From Massilia soli (GTDB lineage Bacteria > Pseudomonadota > Gammaproteobacteria > Burkholderiales > Burkholderiaceae_D): DNA of 64,000 nt. Every line of letters begins with the position of its first letter. Position 1 is the first letter of the stretch. The DNA lies in contig NZ_JAFBIL020000002.1 of NCBI RefSeq assembly GCF_016809835.1, positions 62,001-126,000 on the forward strand. The letters run 5' to 3'. This document shows, piece by piece, positions 43,583 to 53,210 of the stretch. Under the pieces are notes generated by a model. That model worked only from the letters and a program-made list of their open reading frames with translations. It searched no databases and was not told the DNA's origin. The position numbers were made by a program, and so were the translations under genes.

Positions 43583-44011
43583 ATGAAAACTTCACCTCTT
43601 GCCCTTCTGCTTGCCATCACTGCTGGTGTCGCACACCCGGCCTTCGCCGGACCGGCCCTCGACGCCGCCCAAGCCCATATTGCAGCAGTCGGCGCCGGCG
43701 AGCGCGCCGTCATTGTGCGCGACTACTCCGACGACGCCCGCTTGACCTGGGTCGGCGGCCCTCTAGACGGCACCTATACCGGCCCGGCAGCCATCGGCGC
43801 GGTCTGGGACAAGTTCGGCGCTGCCGCCGGGCCGGCCCGCGTGACCGTCATGGGCATAGACGAAACGGCCAACCCTAAGGGCGCCACAGTGGTTGCCACC
43901 GTACGCTTCGACGGGAAAACCCAGGTCAAGGTACGCTACGTGCTGACCTACCGCGACGGCAAGCTCGTGAACGAAACCTGGCAGGTCGATCCCAAGCCGG
44001 CCGCCAACTGA
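43583..44011 (+). CDS. secreted SnoaL/NTF2-like protein
   Basis: 142 residues with a signal peptide ending at PAFA. The mature part is a single NTF2-like cone fold (AAQAHIAAVGAGERAVIVRDYSDDARLTWVGG shape, then IGAVWDKFGA and VRYVLTYRDGKLVNETWQV). Function unknown. It is followed after 11 bases by an ECF sigma factor gene, so it may be part of the regulon or operon. Confidence 0.72.
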   Translation: MKTSPLALLLAITAGVAHPAFAGPALDAAQAHIAAVGAGERAVIVRDYSDDARLTWVGGPLDGTYTGPAAIGAVWDKFGAAAGPARVTVMGIDETANPKGATVVATVRFDGKTQVKVRYVLTYRDGKLVNETWQVDPKPAAN

Positions 44012-44022
44012 TCCACGAAACT

Positions 44023-44541
44023 ATGCGAACCTTGCCACCCGACGCCGGTGAGCAGCTCCTTGCCTGTATTCCGAGGCTGCGACGCTATGCCCGCGCTTTG
44101 GCCGGGGATCGTGCCGACGCCGACGACCTGGTGCAGGACACGGTGGAACGTGGCTGGGTCCAGCTCGCTGCATGGCAGCCGGGCAGCGACATGCGGGCAT
44201 GGCTGTTCTCGATCATGCATAACGTACGTATCGACCAAGGGCGGCGGCGCAAAGTGCCAACCGAGCCGCTGGACGACGAGACGCCCCAGCCCGCTGCCCC
44301 GGAACGTGCCTCTGCCGGCCTAGAACTGCGCGACGTGGACGCCGCGTTGCGCCTGCTGCCGGAGGAGCATAGGGAGATTCTGCTGCTGGTTGGACTCGAA
44401 GAAATGCGCTATGAGGACGTGGCGCTGACCCTGGGCCTCCCGGTCGGGACTGTTATGTCCCGGCTGTCTCGCGCCCGCGAGAAACTGCGTGTCTTGATGG
44501 AAGGCCGTGCCCCCGTCGTTGCCCTGAAAGTCGTCAAATGA
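44023..44541 (+). CDS. ECF RNA polymerase sigma factor
   Basis: 172 residues. Region 2 is visible as DADDLVQDTVERGWVQLAAW and MRAWLFSIMHNVRID. Region 4 is LLLVGLEEMRYEDVALTLGL with VGTVMSRLSRAREKLR. Its stop overlaps the start of the anti-sigma gene (ATGA), the usual coupling that keeps the pair balanced. Promoters it reads cannot be predicted from this alone. Confidence 0.92.
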   Translation: MRTLPPDAGEQLLACIPRLRRYARALAGDRADADDLVQDTVERGWVQLAAWQPGSDMRAWLFSIMHNVRIDQGRRRKVPTEPLDDETPQPAAPERASAGLELRDVDAALRLLPEEHREILLLVGLEEMRYEDVALTLGLPVGTVMSRLSRAREKLRVLMEGRAPVVALKVVK

Positions 44542-45338
44542 GTATCTTCCCCATTACTGAAGCCGACCTGCACGCCTATGTCGATGGGCGCCTCCCTTCT
44601 GCCCGCATGGCCGAAGTCGAAGCCTATCTTGCAGCGCACCCGGATGAAGCAGATCGACTGCAAGTCTACGCGGCCCAGAACGCAGCCCTGCACGCTTTGT
44701 TCGATCCGGTGCTCGAGGAAATCGTGCCGTCGCGCGTTAGTGCGCCAGTGCGCCTTGGGTGGCAGTGGCGGTGGCAAAACCTGGCCGCGGGGCTGGCTAT
44801 CGCCGTCCTCGGCGGCGGCGCGGGCTGGGGACTGCGCGGCGCCACCGACTACGACCCGCGGCTCGCGTCCGATTACACCCGTCCCGCCTTCAGCCAGCCA
44901 GCCAGAGGATTGGCGCATCAGGCCGCTGTTGCCCATGTGGTGTACAGCCCCGACGTGCGTCGCCCGGTTGAAATCGGCGCAGAACAGGAAGATCAGTTGG
45001 TCGCATGGCTATCGAAACGGCTTGGCAGCAAGATTCATCCACCGCGTCTCGGCAAGCTGGGCTACGAGCTCATCGGCGGACGCCTCCTGCCTGGTACCAG
45101 CGGCCCGGTGGCCCAGTTTATGTACCATGACCGCACTGGCCAGCGCCTCACGCTGTATGTTTCTAACGAACAGGCGCACAACCGCGATACGGGCTTCCGT
45201 TTTGCTGCAGAAGGTCCCGTTAACGTCTTCTACTGGATCGACGGCAAATTTGGCTATGCGCTCTCTGCCGGCATCGACAAGGGAAAACTAGCGCGGGTGG
45301 CAAGCGCCGTCTACGAACAACTGGAGACACCCGTATGA
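44538..45338 (+). CDS. membrane anti-sigma factor
   Basis: 266 residues. The N-terminal anti-sigma domain (EADLHAYVDGRLP, VEAYLAAHPDEADRL) lacks a clear zinc-binding HxxxCxxC. One membrane helix (about 77-98, LAAGLAIAVLGGGAGWGL) leads to a periplasmic sensor domain of about 160 residues (HVVYSPDVRRPVEI, KLGYELIGGRLL, VNVFYWIDGKFGYALSA). It would hold the sigma factor until a cell-envelope or metal/oxidant signal. Confidence 0.87.
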   Translation: MSIFPITEADLHAYVDGRLPSARMAEVEAYLAAHPDEADRLQVYAAQNAALHALFDPVLEEIVPSRVSAPVRLGWQWRWQNLAAGLAIAVLGGGAGWGLRGATDYDPRLASDYTRPAFSQPARGLAHQAAVAHVVYSPDVRRPVEIGAEQEDQLVAWLSKRLGSKIHPPRLGKLGYELIGGRLLPGTSGPVAQFMYHDRTGQRLTLYVSNEQAHNRDTGFRFAAEGPVNVFYWIDGKFGYALSAGIDKGKLARVASAVYEQLETPV

Positions 45339-45769
45339 AATTCTCGCAACTGTTTACCGCAGTACTCTGGAGCACTGCAGCGGCGGCTCAGGGCCAGCCA
45401 GTGCCACTCCACAACCATAATGGGAGCGCACCACCTTACTTCGTCGCCAGTAGCAACAGGCCCTACACAGCGCTGGCGGGCGACGCGATGGCGATTATGG
45501 ACCAGGGCATGCGGCGCGCGAATACCAATGGGGTTCCAGAGCACGACTTCGTCACGATGATGATTCCGCACCACCAGGGCGCCATTGACATGGCCAAAGC
45601 CATCCTGGTGCATAGCAAAGATCCAGGGCTTCGTAACCTGGCCCAAGGAATTATTGTAGAACAGCAAAACGAAATCAAGATCATGCAGGCCTGGCTACAA
45701 CGCTACCAGGCCTCCCGTAGCAAGCCGCAAAAGACCTCCACCGAAAAGGACTCACATGTACACCAATGA
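45335..45769 (+). CDS. DUF305 periplasmic protein
   Basis: 144 residues with a signal peptide. The DUF305 core is FVTMMIPHHQGAIDMAKAIL, with IIVEQQNEIKIMQAWLQRY; the HH and Met residues are likely metal (often copper) ligands. It overlaps the anti-sigma gene by 4 bases and the next gene by 14, so it belongs to the same operon. Confidence 0.85.
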   Translation: MKFSQLFTAVLWSTAAAAQGQPVPLHNHNGSAPPYFVASSNRPYTALAGDAMAIMDQGMRRANTNGVPEHDFVTMMIPHHQGAIDMAKAILVHSKDPGLRNLAQGIIVEQQNEIKIMQAWLQRYQASRSKPQKTSTEKDSHVHQ

Positions 45770-47177
45770 AATCCGCTGCGCGAGCACAAGCGCCTCAATT
45801 GCTATTGCCCTCGCTTCTCTCGTCGTGCTGGCAACGCCCGCATACGCGCTTCCCGGCCCCCAGGATCGTGTCTACACCGCGGACCAGAACAGCAATACCG
45901 TCTCGGTCATAGACCCGTCCACGAATACCCTGCTGGGCCAGATCCGCTTGGGCAACCAGCGCCCCGACGTGCTCTCGCCACTGTATAAGGGCGAGATCAA
46001 CGTGCACGGGTTGGGCTTCTCGCCTGACCACAAGACACTGCTCGTGGTGTCCAATGGCTCCAATTCAGTCACCTTCATCGACACCGCGACCAACAAGGTC
46101 AAGGGCGTGACCTACATCGGCCGCTCGCCGCACGAGGGCTTCTTCACGGCCGATGGGCGTGAGGTCTGGGTCGTGGTGCGCGGCGAAGACTACATCTCGG
46201 TGATCGACCCAGCCACGTTCAAGGAAAAGCGCCGTATCCAAACAACTGGCGGACCCGGGATGGTGCTGTTCCATCCGAACGGTAAGCTCGCGTTCGTAGT
46301 GTCGAGCTTCAACCCGACTGTCGACGTCATCGACGTCAAGTCGCACAAGGTCGTCAAGCGCATTCCGGTGACGAGCCCGTTCTCACCCTTCCTGCAGTTC
46401 ACTCCGGACAACAAAGAAGTCTGGATGACCCATAAGGACGTCGGCAAGGTCACCCGCATTGACACCGCTACGCTTGCTGTCAAAGGCGTGATCGACACCG
46501 GCTTCATCACCAATCACCTGGCCTTCGTCAAGACCGCCAGCGCCACGCATGCCTACGTAACCGTGGGCGGCGAAAACGTCGTTAAGGTCTTCACTACCGG
46601 CAACGCGCCCACACTGGTGGCGAGCATCCCCACTGGCGCCCTGCCTCACGGAATCTGGAGCTCAGATGATAGTAGCCGTCTCTACGTCGGCCTCGAGAAT
46701 GGCGACGCGGTTGACGTCATCGACAGCGCCAGCAACAAGGTCATCGCGCGCGTGCCGGTTGGACAAGCGCCACAGGCACTGGTCTATGTTTCGAAGGCAG
46801 CACCCGCCGGGGAGGGCAAGGCCAACCTCAGTCCGCGCGCGAATAGCGAGCCACTCAACATCGCGCTTAAAGCGGGCAGCGGCGACGCAACGGGATCGGT
46901 CGTGGCACGCAACTTGGGTGTTACCGATGCGCTAGAGGTAACGCTGCACAAGCTCAAGCCGGAAACTGTGTACAAGGTGTACGCCAGCGGCCAGGCGACG
47001 CCGGTAGCCAGTTTTAGGACAAATCCGAAAGGCATGGCCAATGGCACGGCCATCGGCCCAATGCGCGAAGTCGTCGGAAGCCTTTCCGCCAAGCAGGGCA
47101 CGGCCAGCCGCATTCTAGTCATGGAAGGCGATGTGCCCGCAGATCCGGGCAAAGCGGTGCTGATGAGCATGCAATAA
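45756..47177 (+). CDS. secreted YVTN beta-propeller protein
   Basis: 473 residues with a signal peptide ending near AYA. Residues about 35-340 contain repeated beta-propeller blades (VYTADQNSNTVSVIDPSTNT, VVVRGEDYISVIDPATFKEK, YVGLENGDAVDVIDSASNKV). A C-terminal domain of about 110 residues follows, resembling a CHRD/anti-like beta domain. Such proteins often accompany DUF305 genes under ECF control; the ligand is unknown. It ends the operon. Confidence 0.85.
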   Translation: MYTNEIRCASTSASIAIALASLVVLATPAYALPGPQDRVYTADQNSNTVSVIDPSTNTLLGQIRLGNQRPDVLSPLYKGEINVHGLGFSPDHKTLLVVSNGSNSVTFIDTATNKVKGVTYIGRSPHEGFFTADGREVWVVVRGEDYISVIDPATFKEKRRIQTTGGPGMVLFHPNGKLAFVVSSFNPTVDVIDVKSHKVVKRIPVTSPFSPFLQFTPDNKEVWMTHKDVGKVTRIDTATLAVKGVIDTGFITNHLAFVKTASATHAYVTVGGENVVKVFTTGNAPTLVASIPTGALPHGIWSSDDSSRLYVGLENGDAVDVIDSASNKVIARVPVGQAPQALVYVSKAAPAGEGKANLSPRANSEPLNIALKAGSGDATGSVVARNLGVTDALEVTLHKLKPETVYKVYASGQATPVASFRTNPKGMANGTAIGPMREVVGSLSAKQGTASRILVMEGDVPADPGKAVLMSMQ

Positions 47178-47364
47178 GCCGGCAAGCCACGGCAAGGATA
47201 GTGAAATTAAAGAACGGGAATCAGCATGCTGCGCTTCTCTCCTGCCAGCATGCCGTGCTTTCCTGCGCCACATACTGCGCAGGAAAGCAAAGCAATGGTG
47301 ACCACTTGCTAAAGGGAATTTTAGCTAGGGAGCGTCGACAATAGTCGTAGTGAGTTAGCGTAGA

Positions 47365-47720
47365 TACACTAGCGAGATGAGTGTGCCAGCAAAAACGAAG
47401 TATTGAACGATCAACTCGGAAGAGTAAAACGCAGCGTTAGGGCGCCTGACTCTCTGCTCACCTGGTTGGACAAGGAGATGTGCAGGCAGGGCCGTACCAG
47501 CGGTTAGCGAGGCCGATGTCCAAAGCACAGCGACACTGCAATTCATTCCTGCCCGGCGATTAAGGGTCTGTTCATCTGCTTCTGCGTCAGACGAAATGGA
47601 TGTCGCAGAGCCTGCTCAAGCTGGACGGTCTAGATTAGGAGGGTCCCTACTTCGGCACCGTCAGTCGACGCCAAAAGCAATTGGCGGTAACGATCGTCAT
47701 CTACGTTTTGTGAGCCTGCT
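47365..47720 (+). mobile_element. decayed IS5-family remnant, copy 1
   Basis: This stretch is similar along its length to 52,735-53,100 (GCGAGATGAGTG-GCC-GCAAA, ACGAAGTATTGAACGA, then TTGGACAA-GAGATG, CTGCTCAAGCTGG). It has several frameshifts and stops. Its partner copy encodes a recognisable IS5-type transposase piece. I see no intact terminal repeats. The flanking bases 47,178-47,364 and 47,721-47,901 hold no supported gene. Confidence 0.6.
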
Positions 47721-47901
47721 GACTTCTCTTGAAGCCCTATTGGCCGTCGCAGGTCAGTCGTAAGACTGAAAACACGTTGGACGCCTATGGCAAAGCTTGA
47801 TCACAAAAATGTTCTATGTCAGAAATCAGGTGAAGAATTAAAGAATAAATGTGCGTAAAGCTACGCTATTCCGAATCCGCCCAATAGTCACGGAACCCGC
47901 G

Positions 47902-48234
47902 TTACTTCCCTGCCGCGGTAACGGTAGCCACGTACTGTCCGAGCAACTTGATCTGCTCGTCGGTCAAATTCTTAAACGCAGGCATTTGGCCGATACCGTT
48001 GCGAACCGCCTTTTCCACCCTTGTTGCGTCAGGCTTCAGTTCATCCAAACTGGGCCCGATGGCACCCTCCGCGCCAGCATTCTTTAGTGCATGGCACACC
48101 GCGCACGCTGGCACGGCCGTCTTGTTGAACAGCGTTCTGCCAGCCTCTAATTTGTCCTGCGCGAAAGCTGGCGAGCCAACAAGTGCTGCTGCAATTGCGG
48201 CGGACGTGGCCATGTGTGTAATCGACGAAAACAT
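47902..48234 (-). CDS. sorB: class I cytochrome c subunit of sulfite dehydrogenase
   Basis: 110 residues with a signal peptide ending at AFAQ. The haem site is CAVCH, with the sixth-ligand methionine probably in IGQMPAF. It lies 9 bases after sorA on the same strand, the arrangement of SorAB sulfite:cytochrome c oxidoreductases, where SorB passes electrons from SorA to the respiratory chain. Confidence 0.85.
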   Translation of the reverse strand: MFSSITHMATSAAIAAALVGSPAFAQDKLEAGRTLFNKTAVPACAVCHALKNAGAEGAIGPSLDELKPDATRVEKAVRNGIGQMPAFKNLTDEQIKLLGQYVATVTAAGK

Positions 48235-48243
48235 TGATATCCC

Positions 48244-49494
48244 TTAAACGACGGTAATGGTCAGCGCGTGATCACGCCAGCTGTTATTGTTGTAGCCACC
48301 AGTATTTTCCACACGGCCCTCTGGCTGGCGATTGCCCCGTGAATCAGTCACGACGCAGGCGATGGTGTGGGTACCGGGCTCGAGCTTCACCGGCAAAACG
48401 AACTGGCGCCATGCATAGCGGCCCAGATCCGGCCCTACCAGGCGCGCCGTCTTCCACGTCTTGCCACCGTCGACTGATACCTCGACTGACTTCACCGCAT
48501 TCAGGCCACCAAACGCCACGCCCTTGATCTGTGCCCTTCCGGCCGATACCGCACCAGTTTCGGGCGCTGGCGAGTTGATCCATGATTTCGGTGACATCTC
48601 CCATACCGAAGGATGGCTCGGGTCGCCCTTCTGTCCCGGTGGTGAGATGCGGTAGCCGGTCTTCTGGATGGCAGCATCGGTTTGGGCTGCCGTAAACGCC
48701 AGCCTCTTGATGTACTTGATGTTGTTGACACCGGTGTAGCCGGGCACGATTAAACGCAGCGGCCCACCATGCGCGAGGGGAATCGGCTCGCCATTCATTT
48801 CCCAGGCCAGCATGGCGTCAGCCATGGCCTTCGCGGGTACCGACCGCTCAACAATCACGCTTTTTGGGTCCAAACCCTCCGGCAATTTCTCTCCACCAGT
48901 ACCAGTCATATACTGCATGCCGTCGATAATGCCGCCGAGCGCTTCCGTCAGGACGCGTACCGGCACACCGCTCCAAACGACGCAGCCCGCAGCGCCAACC
49001 TGCCAGGGAGTGCCGCTCGGCTTGTTCGGAAACAGGCCACGGCCATTGCCTGAGCATTGCAGTACCATCGCCATTGTCTCCAAGCCCATCGATTTCAAAT
49101 CCTTCACGCTCAATGTGCGGGGATTCTTTACGCCCTCGATCACTACTTGCCAGCCGTCGCGGTCGGCGACAACCGATGCATCGGGCGCCGGCAGGTTATT
49201 GCGGATGTAGAGCTGGCTGGTTGGAGTTACGATACTTGTACCGAACGCGCTGCGCTTCGTCTCCAACGTGCTAGCGGTATGCACGATCATCGATTCCGGA
49301 TTTTTCCAGTTGACATACGCTGGTAACGGTTTTGCTGCAATAGCAGTATCTGCCACCGCCTGTGCCATTGCAGATCTGGTGAATCCGGCTAACCCTGCTG
49401 CTGCCATGGCAGCAGTACTACCTGCCAGCAGACGGCGACGGTTTGGGTTGGTAATGGGGTTCGGCCGGTCGGCATTTTCCAGTATGTACGACAT
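48244..49494 (-). CDS. sorA: molybdenum sulfite dehydrogenase catalytic subunit
   Basis: The ATG at 49494 follows AAAGGAGACAACG and gives a Tat signal (NRRRLLAGSTAAMAAAGLAGF). The 416-residue protein has the sulfite-oxidase fold: the molybdenum-ligand cysteine in MVLQCSGNGRG, GAAGCVVWSGVPVRVLTE, and the dimerisation domain (VSVDGGKTWKTARL, WRQFVLPVKLEPGTHTI, RVENTGGYNNNSWRDH). It oxidises sulfite to sulfate in the periplasm. Near-SoxC proteins are similar, but the adjacent small cytochrome favours SorA. Confidence 0.88.
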   Translation of the reverse strand: MSYILENADRPNPITNPNRRRLLAGSTAAMAAAGLAGFTRSAMAQAVADTAIAAKPLPAYVNWKNPESMIVHTASTLETKRSAFGTSIVTPTSQLYIRNNLPAPDASVVADRDGWQVVIEGVKNPRTLSVKDLKSMGLETMAMVLQCSGNGRGLFPNKPSGTPWQVGAAGCVVWSGVPVRVLTEALGGIIDGMQYMTGTGGEKLPEGLDPKSVIVERSVPAKAMADAMLAWEMNGEPIPLAHGGPLRLIVPGYTGVNNIKYIKRLAFTAAQTDAAIQKTGYRISPPGQKGDPSHPSVWEMSPKSWINSPAPETGAVSAGRAQIKGVAFGGLNAVKSVEVSVDGGKTWKTARLVGPDLGRYAWRQFVLPVKLEPGTHTIACVVTDSRGNRQPEGRVENTGGYNNNSWRDHALTITVV

Positions 49495-49792
49495 CGTTGT
49501 CTCCTTTGGATTTTTTAAATTATTGCTTCGGCGAACGCCCGACCTTTCCAATCCTACTCCTCATTACACGCGGTATCAATCATATTCACCGCGTCACTGT
49601 TTTCCGGACTGATGTACATCCGAATGCTGCCATCGGAAGCTCAGATGCCGTGCGGTAGTGCGGCAACCGGGACAATGGCAACTTTTTTGATACGGCGTCA
49701 AGCGTATAGACCTTGACCGCATTCTAGCCAACGATTGTGATATAGGTTAGCTGTCAAGATCTGCTTGAACGTCACGCAGATCACAAAGTTTT

Positions 49793-52540
49793 CTAATGCA
49801 ACAGAACGTCTCTACAACCTGCTTGCCTATAGAGCCAAGCGCTAATTGGCATTGGCTTGTCGTATAAATATCCCTGAAAAACCTGACATTGCGACTTAAT
49901 CAAGAAGTCCGCTTGCTGGCGCGTCTCTACCCCTTCTGCCACCACGCGCAACCGCAGGAGCTTCGCCATTGAAATAATCGACTGCACGATTGCCGTGTCG
50001 TCGCTGTTGTCGTGTATGTCCTGGATGAAGCTCTTGTCGATTTTCACTTCAAATAACGGCAGCCGCTTCAAGTACGACAGGCTTGAATAACCGGTGCCGA
50101 AGTCGTCGATCGAGAAGCGGATGCCCAGGGCTGCAATCTCGCGCATGCGGTCAATCGTCTGTTCGACATTTTCAATTAAAAGTCCTTCTGTAATCTCGAA
50201 GATCAGCTTCGTCGCATCGGCGCTGGATTGGTCAATCGCCCTCTCCACCTGCTGAACGAAATCAGCCTGACGGAACTGATATGGGCTGACATTGATCGAC
50301 AGTGACAGGTCATGGCCCGCGCTAGCTAAACTAACCAGCGCCTGGCAACCTTGGTGCAGTGTCCAGGTACCCAATTGCAGAATTAGTCCCGATTCTTCCG
50401 CGACCGGTATGAAAACCGCAGGCGGGATGACGCCGCGCACAGGGTGATTCCACCGCATCAGCAGCTCCGCGCCAACGGTCTTGCAGTCCGCATTGACTTG
50501 GGGCTGCATGAACATTTCCAGCTGACCCGCGGCGATGGCTAGCGCGAGGTCCCGTTCAATGGACAGGCGTTCCTCGACTTCATCCTGCATGGACATTTCG
50601 AAAAACGCGACGCGGTTGCGCCCGGTGGCCTTGGCGCGATACATAGCTGTGTCGGCCTCACGCAGGAGATCGTCTGCCGTTGACCCGAACCTGGGTAGCA
50701 AGGTCACACCAATGCTGCCGCTGACGATGTATTCCTGGTTTTCTATCCGCACTGGCAAAACCAGCTCATCGCGGATCTTTTCGGCTGTAGCCTGCGCAAT
50801 ACGAGTGGCGTCATCAAGGTCAAGCCCGAGGTTCTTAAGCAGGACGACGAATTCGTCGCCTCCGATGCGGGAAAGTAGATCTTCTTCACGTAGCAGAGCT
50901 GACAGACGAGCGCCAATGCGCTGAAGGACGGCGTCGCCCACTCCGTGCCCCCGCGCATCGTTAATGTACTTGAAATGATCCAGGTCAATGAAGAGCAGGG
51001 CGGCGAGGTTGTTGACACCGGGGCCATCTGATAGTGCCTCACCGAGTCGGTCCATCAGGAGGCGTCGGTTGGGAAGGCCTGTGAGCGAATCAAAAAAGGC
51101 TAGTTTGTGGATCTCGGCCTCGGCTTCGCGGCGTTGCGTGATATCCCGGATGATTATGCTTGCGTAGGTCTGGTCGGCCTGATCCTTGTAAGTTCGGGAG
51201 CTGATTTCGACTTCGAACCGACTGCCGTCGCCACGGACCATGAACAGCTCGCCATTGACACTTCCAGTCTGACTGCGTTTGGCCAGTAATGCGGGCAGGC
51301 GCGGGACGCTCGTGTCGACGAGTTCTTCAAAGCTACGACGACGGATTTCCTCTTCGTTCAACCCTAACATAGTGCAGGCCGTAGTGTTTGCGGCAATGAC
51401 CTCGCCAGCGCTCGTCGTCTGTAGTACACCATCCATGCTGTTCTGGAAGAGCAAGTGATACCGATTCTCGCTGTCCGCCGCAGCCGTCGTCGCATTCTTG
51501 TGCGCGGTGACATCAACCTGAATACCTGCAACCCGATAGGGTGTTTTAGTATCATCGAAATAAAAACGACCTTTAGAAAGCAACCAGTGAATCGAGCCAT
51601 CAGGCCAGACGACGCGAAACTCGACGTCATAATTGCCCAACCCTCCCAGTGCTCGTTGAAACGCTTCGTTGACACGCTCGCGATCAAGTTCATGAACGTG
51701 TGCCAAAAAAGTGTCGTAACCCCAATGTGGCACGGCCTCTTGATAACCGAAACATCGGTCATGCTGCAGCGAGCGATAGGCCACGTTAGTTCGCAGGTCC
51801 ATGTTCCAGTCACCGATACCAGCCGCTTCCAGGGCAAAGCTCAGGCGCTGGTCACTTTCCTGCTGGCGTAATTCCGCTTCCTTGCGCTGGGTGATATCTA
51901 GGTGCGTGCCCAGCATCCGTAGAGGTCGGCCTTGGTCATCGCGCGCGACGATAGCGCCGACAGAAGAGATCCATCGATAAGTGCCGTCAGCCGAACGCAA
52001 GCGAAATTCAACCTGGTAGTCCGGACGGACGCCCGCAATGTAGTCGCGGTATATAGTCCCTACCATCGCACGGTCTTCCGGATGCAGGCGCTCACGCCAG
52101 CTTGTGTCGGTTTCGCGAAAGCCCTCGAACGGGTAACCAAGTATAGTCGCGTATGCCGGATTAACGGTGACTTCGCCGGTTTTAATGTCGAGGTCATACA
52201 GACCCTGGTTGTTCGTCAACAGGGCCAGCTGAAGCCGTTCTTCGTTTTCTTGCAATACTTGCTGACTTGCCTGGGTACGAGTGATGAGCAGGTTGAACCG
52301 GTCCACGATGTCGTCCCATCGTGTTAAGTTTGCGGGGTCTATGCGCGCATACGCATCGAAGATGTCGTCTGCAGCATCCAGCCAGTCGTATAGCTGTGAA
52401 AGCGGCGATAGGACGAAGCGTTTCAGCGTAAGCCACACTACCAGCATGAGCGCTGCCAGCATGAAAATAGGAATCGCATGGTCAGAACCACTGGCGCCGC
52501 CGGGAAGCTGGGCATACAGAAAAACTGCCGCGGCAGGCAT
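49793..52540 (-). CDS. PAS-GGDEF-EAL cyclic di-GMP signalling protein
   Basis: 915 residues from ATG 52540. After one or two membrane segments (about 1-45) come three PAS domains (about 100-230, 232-355, 360-480). The GGDEF domain has RIGGDEFVVLL intact and an RxxD inhibitory site (REED) five residues before it. The EAL domain has GAELLMRWNHP, i.e. ELL in place of EAL with the glutamate kept, FEITEGLLIEN and DDFGTGYSSL. Both synthesis and breakdown look possible. The start is doubtful: the frame is open further upstream and would complete a membrane helix, but offers no ATG, GTG or TTG. Confidence 0.88.
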   Translation of the reverse strand: MPAAAVFLYAQLPGGASGSDHAIPIFMLAALMLVVWLTLKRFVLSPLSQLYDWLDAADDIFDAYARIDPANLTRWDDIVDRFNLLITRTQASQQVLQENEERLQLALLTNNQGLYDLDIKTGEVTVNPAYATILGYPFEGFRETDTSWRERLHPEDRAMVGTIYRDYIAGVRPDYQVEFRLRSADGTYRWISSVGAIVARDDQGRPLRMLGTHLDITQRKEAELRQQESDQRLSFALEAAGIGDWNMDLRTNVAYRSLQHDRCFGYQEAVPHWGYDTFLAHVHELDRERVNEAFQRALGGLGNYDVEFRVVWPDGSIHWLLSKGRFYFDDTKTPYRVAGIQVDVTAHKNATTAAADSENRYHLLFQNSMDGVLQTTSAGEVIAANTTACTMLGLNEEEIRRRSFEELVDTSVPRLPALLAKRSQTGSVNGELFMVRGDGSRFEVEISSRTYKDQADQTYASIIIRDITQRREAEAEIHKLAFFDSLTGLPNRRLLMDRLGEALSDGPGVNNLAALLFIDLDHFKYINDARGHGVGDAVLQRIGARLSALLREEDLLSRIGGDEFVVLLKNLGLDLDDATRIAQATAEKIRDELVLPVRIENQEYIVSGSIGVTLLPRFGSTADDLLREADTAMYRAKATGRNRVAFFEMSMQDEVEERLSIERDLALAIAAGQLEMFMQPQVNADCKTVGAELLMRWNHPVRGVIPPAVFIPVAEESGLILQLGTWTLHQGCQALVSLASAGHDLSLSINVSPYQFRQADFVQQVERAIDQSSADATKLIFEITEGLLIENVEQTIDRMREIAALGIRFSIDDFGTGYSSLSYLKRLPLFEVKIDKSFIQDIHDNSDDTAIVQSIISMAKLLRLRVVAEGVETRQQADFLIKSQCQVFQGYLYDKPMPISAWLYRQAGCRDVLLH

Positions 52541-52734
52541 TAGTACAATGGCAATAATTAGGATACGCAGCAGAACGAGCGAGTGTCTAATGCGATATCT
52601 CCGGTTGGCAATGAAGATAAAAACATTATTCTAGATGAAATAAACTGCTATGACACCTGTCCTGAATTTTGCAGCAGCCAAGTGTTGTTTTGTCAGGGTT
52701 TTTTGCAAAAATCTGCCCACTGCATCTGAACTTG

Positions 52735-53180
52735 CGAGATGAGTGCGCCGGCAAACACGAAGTATTGAACGACCACCTGAAAAGAGTACAACTCAGCGTC
52801 AAAGAAGCATGGCCCTCCGCTAATCATATTGGACAAAAGATGTGGTGGCATGGCAGTGCCATCGGCAGGCGAGGTCGAAGTCCAAATATAGCGACGCGGC
52901 GATTTAGTTCTGCCTGACGATTAAGAGTCCTTTAAATCTGCCTCTGCATTAGGCGAAGGGGGGGGCGCAGAGCATGCTCAAGCTGGCCGGTCTGGACTGG
53001 CAGGTTCTCGACTTACGGACCGTCAGCCGGTGCCAGAAGCAGTTTGTGCCAACGATAGGGGCGCAGCCGACGACGATAGGACTGCTCCTTCTGGTCGACA
53101 ACACCGGCATCAAAACGCTTGGCGAATGCAAATGGAACGCGAAGAAAAAGGGCGCCGACTTCCATTGCCAGTGGAGCTAG
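52735..53180 (+). mobile_element. decayed IS5-family transposase remnant, copy 2
   Basis: From 52,974 a frame reads MLKLAGLDWQVLDLRTVSRC, then LLLLVDNTGIKTLGECKW, which matches IS5-family transposases (LLKLAGLDW-PDFSTVSRRQK, LLVDSTGIK). The 5' part is frameshifted (DKRCGGMAVPSAG in another frame) and the 3' end is missing. It is similar to 47,365-47,720 and in the same direction. Together they flank sorAB and the GGDEF-EAL gene. Confidence 0.72.
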
Positions 53181-53210
53181 GAGGCCACGCACTGCACGCC
53201 TGCCTGGAGC

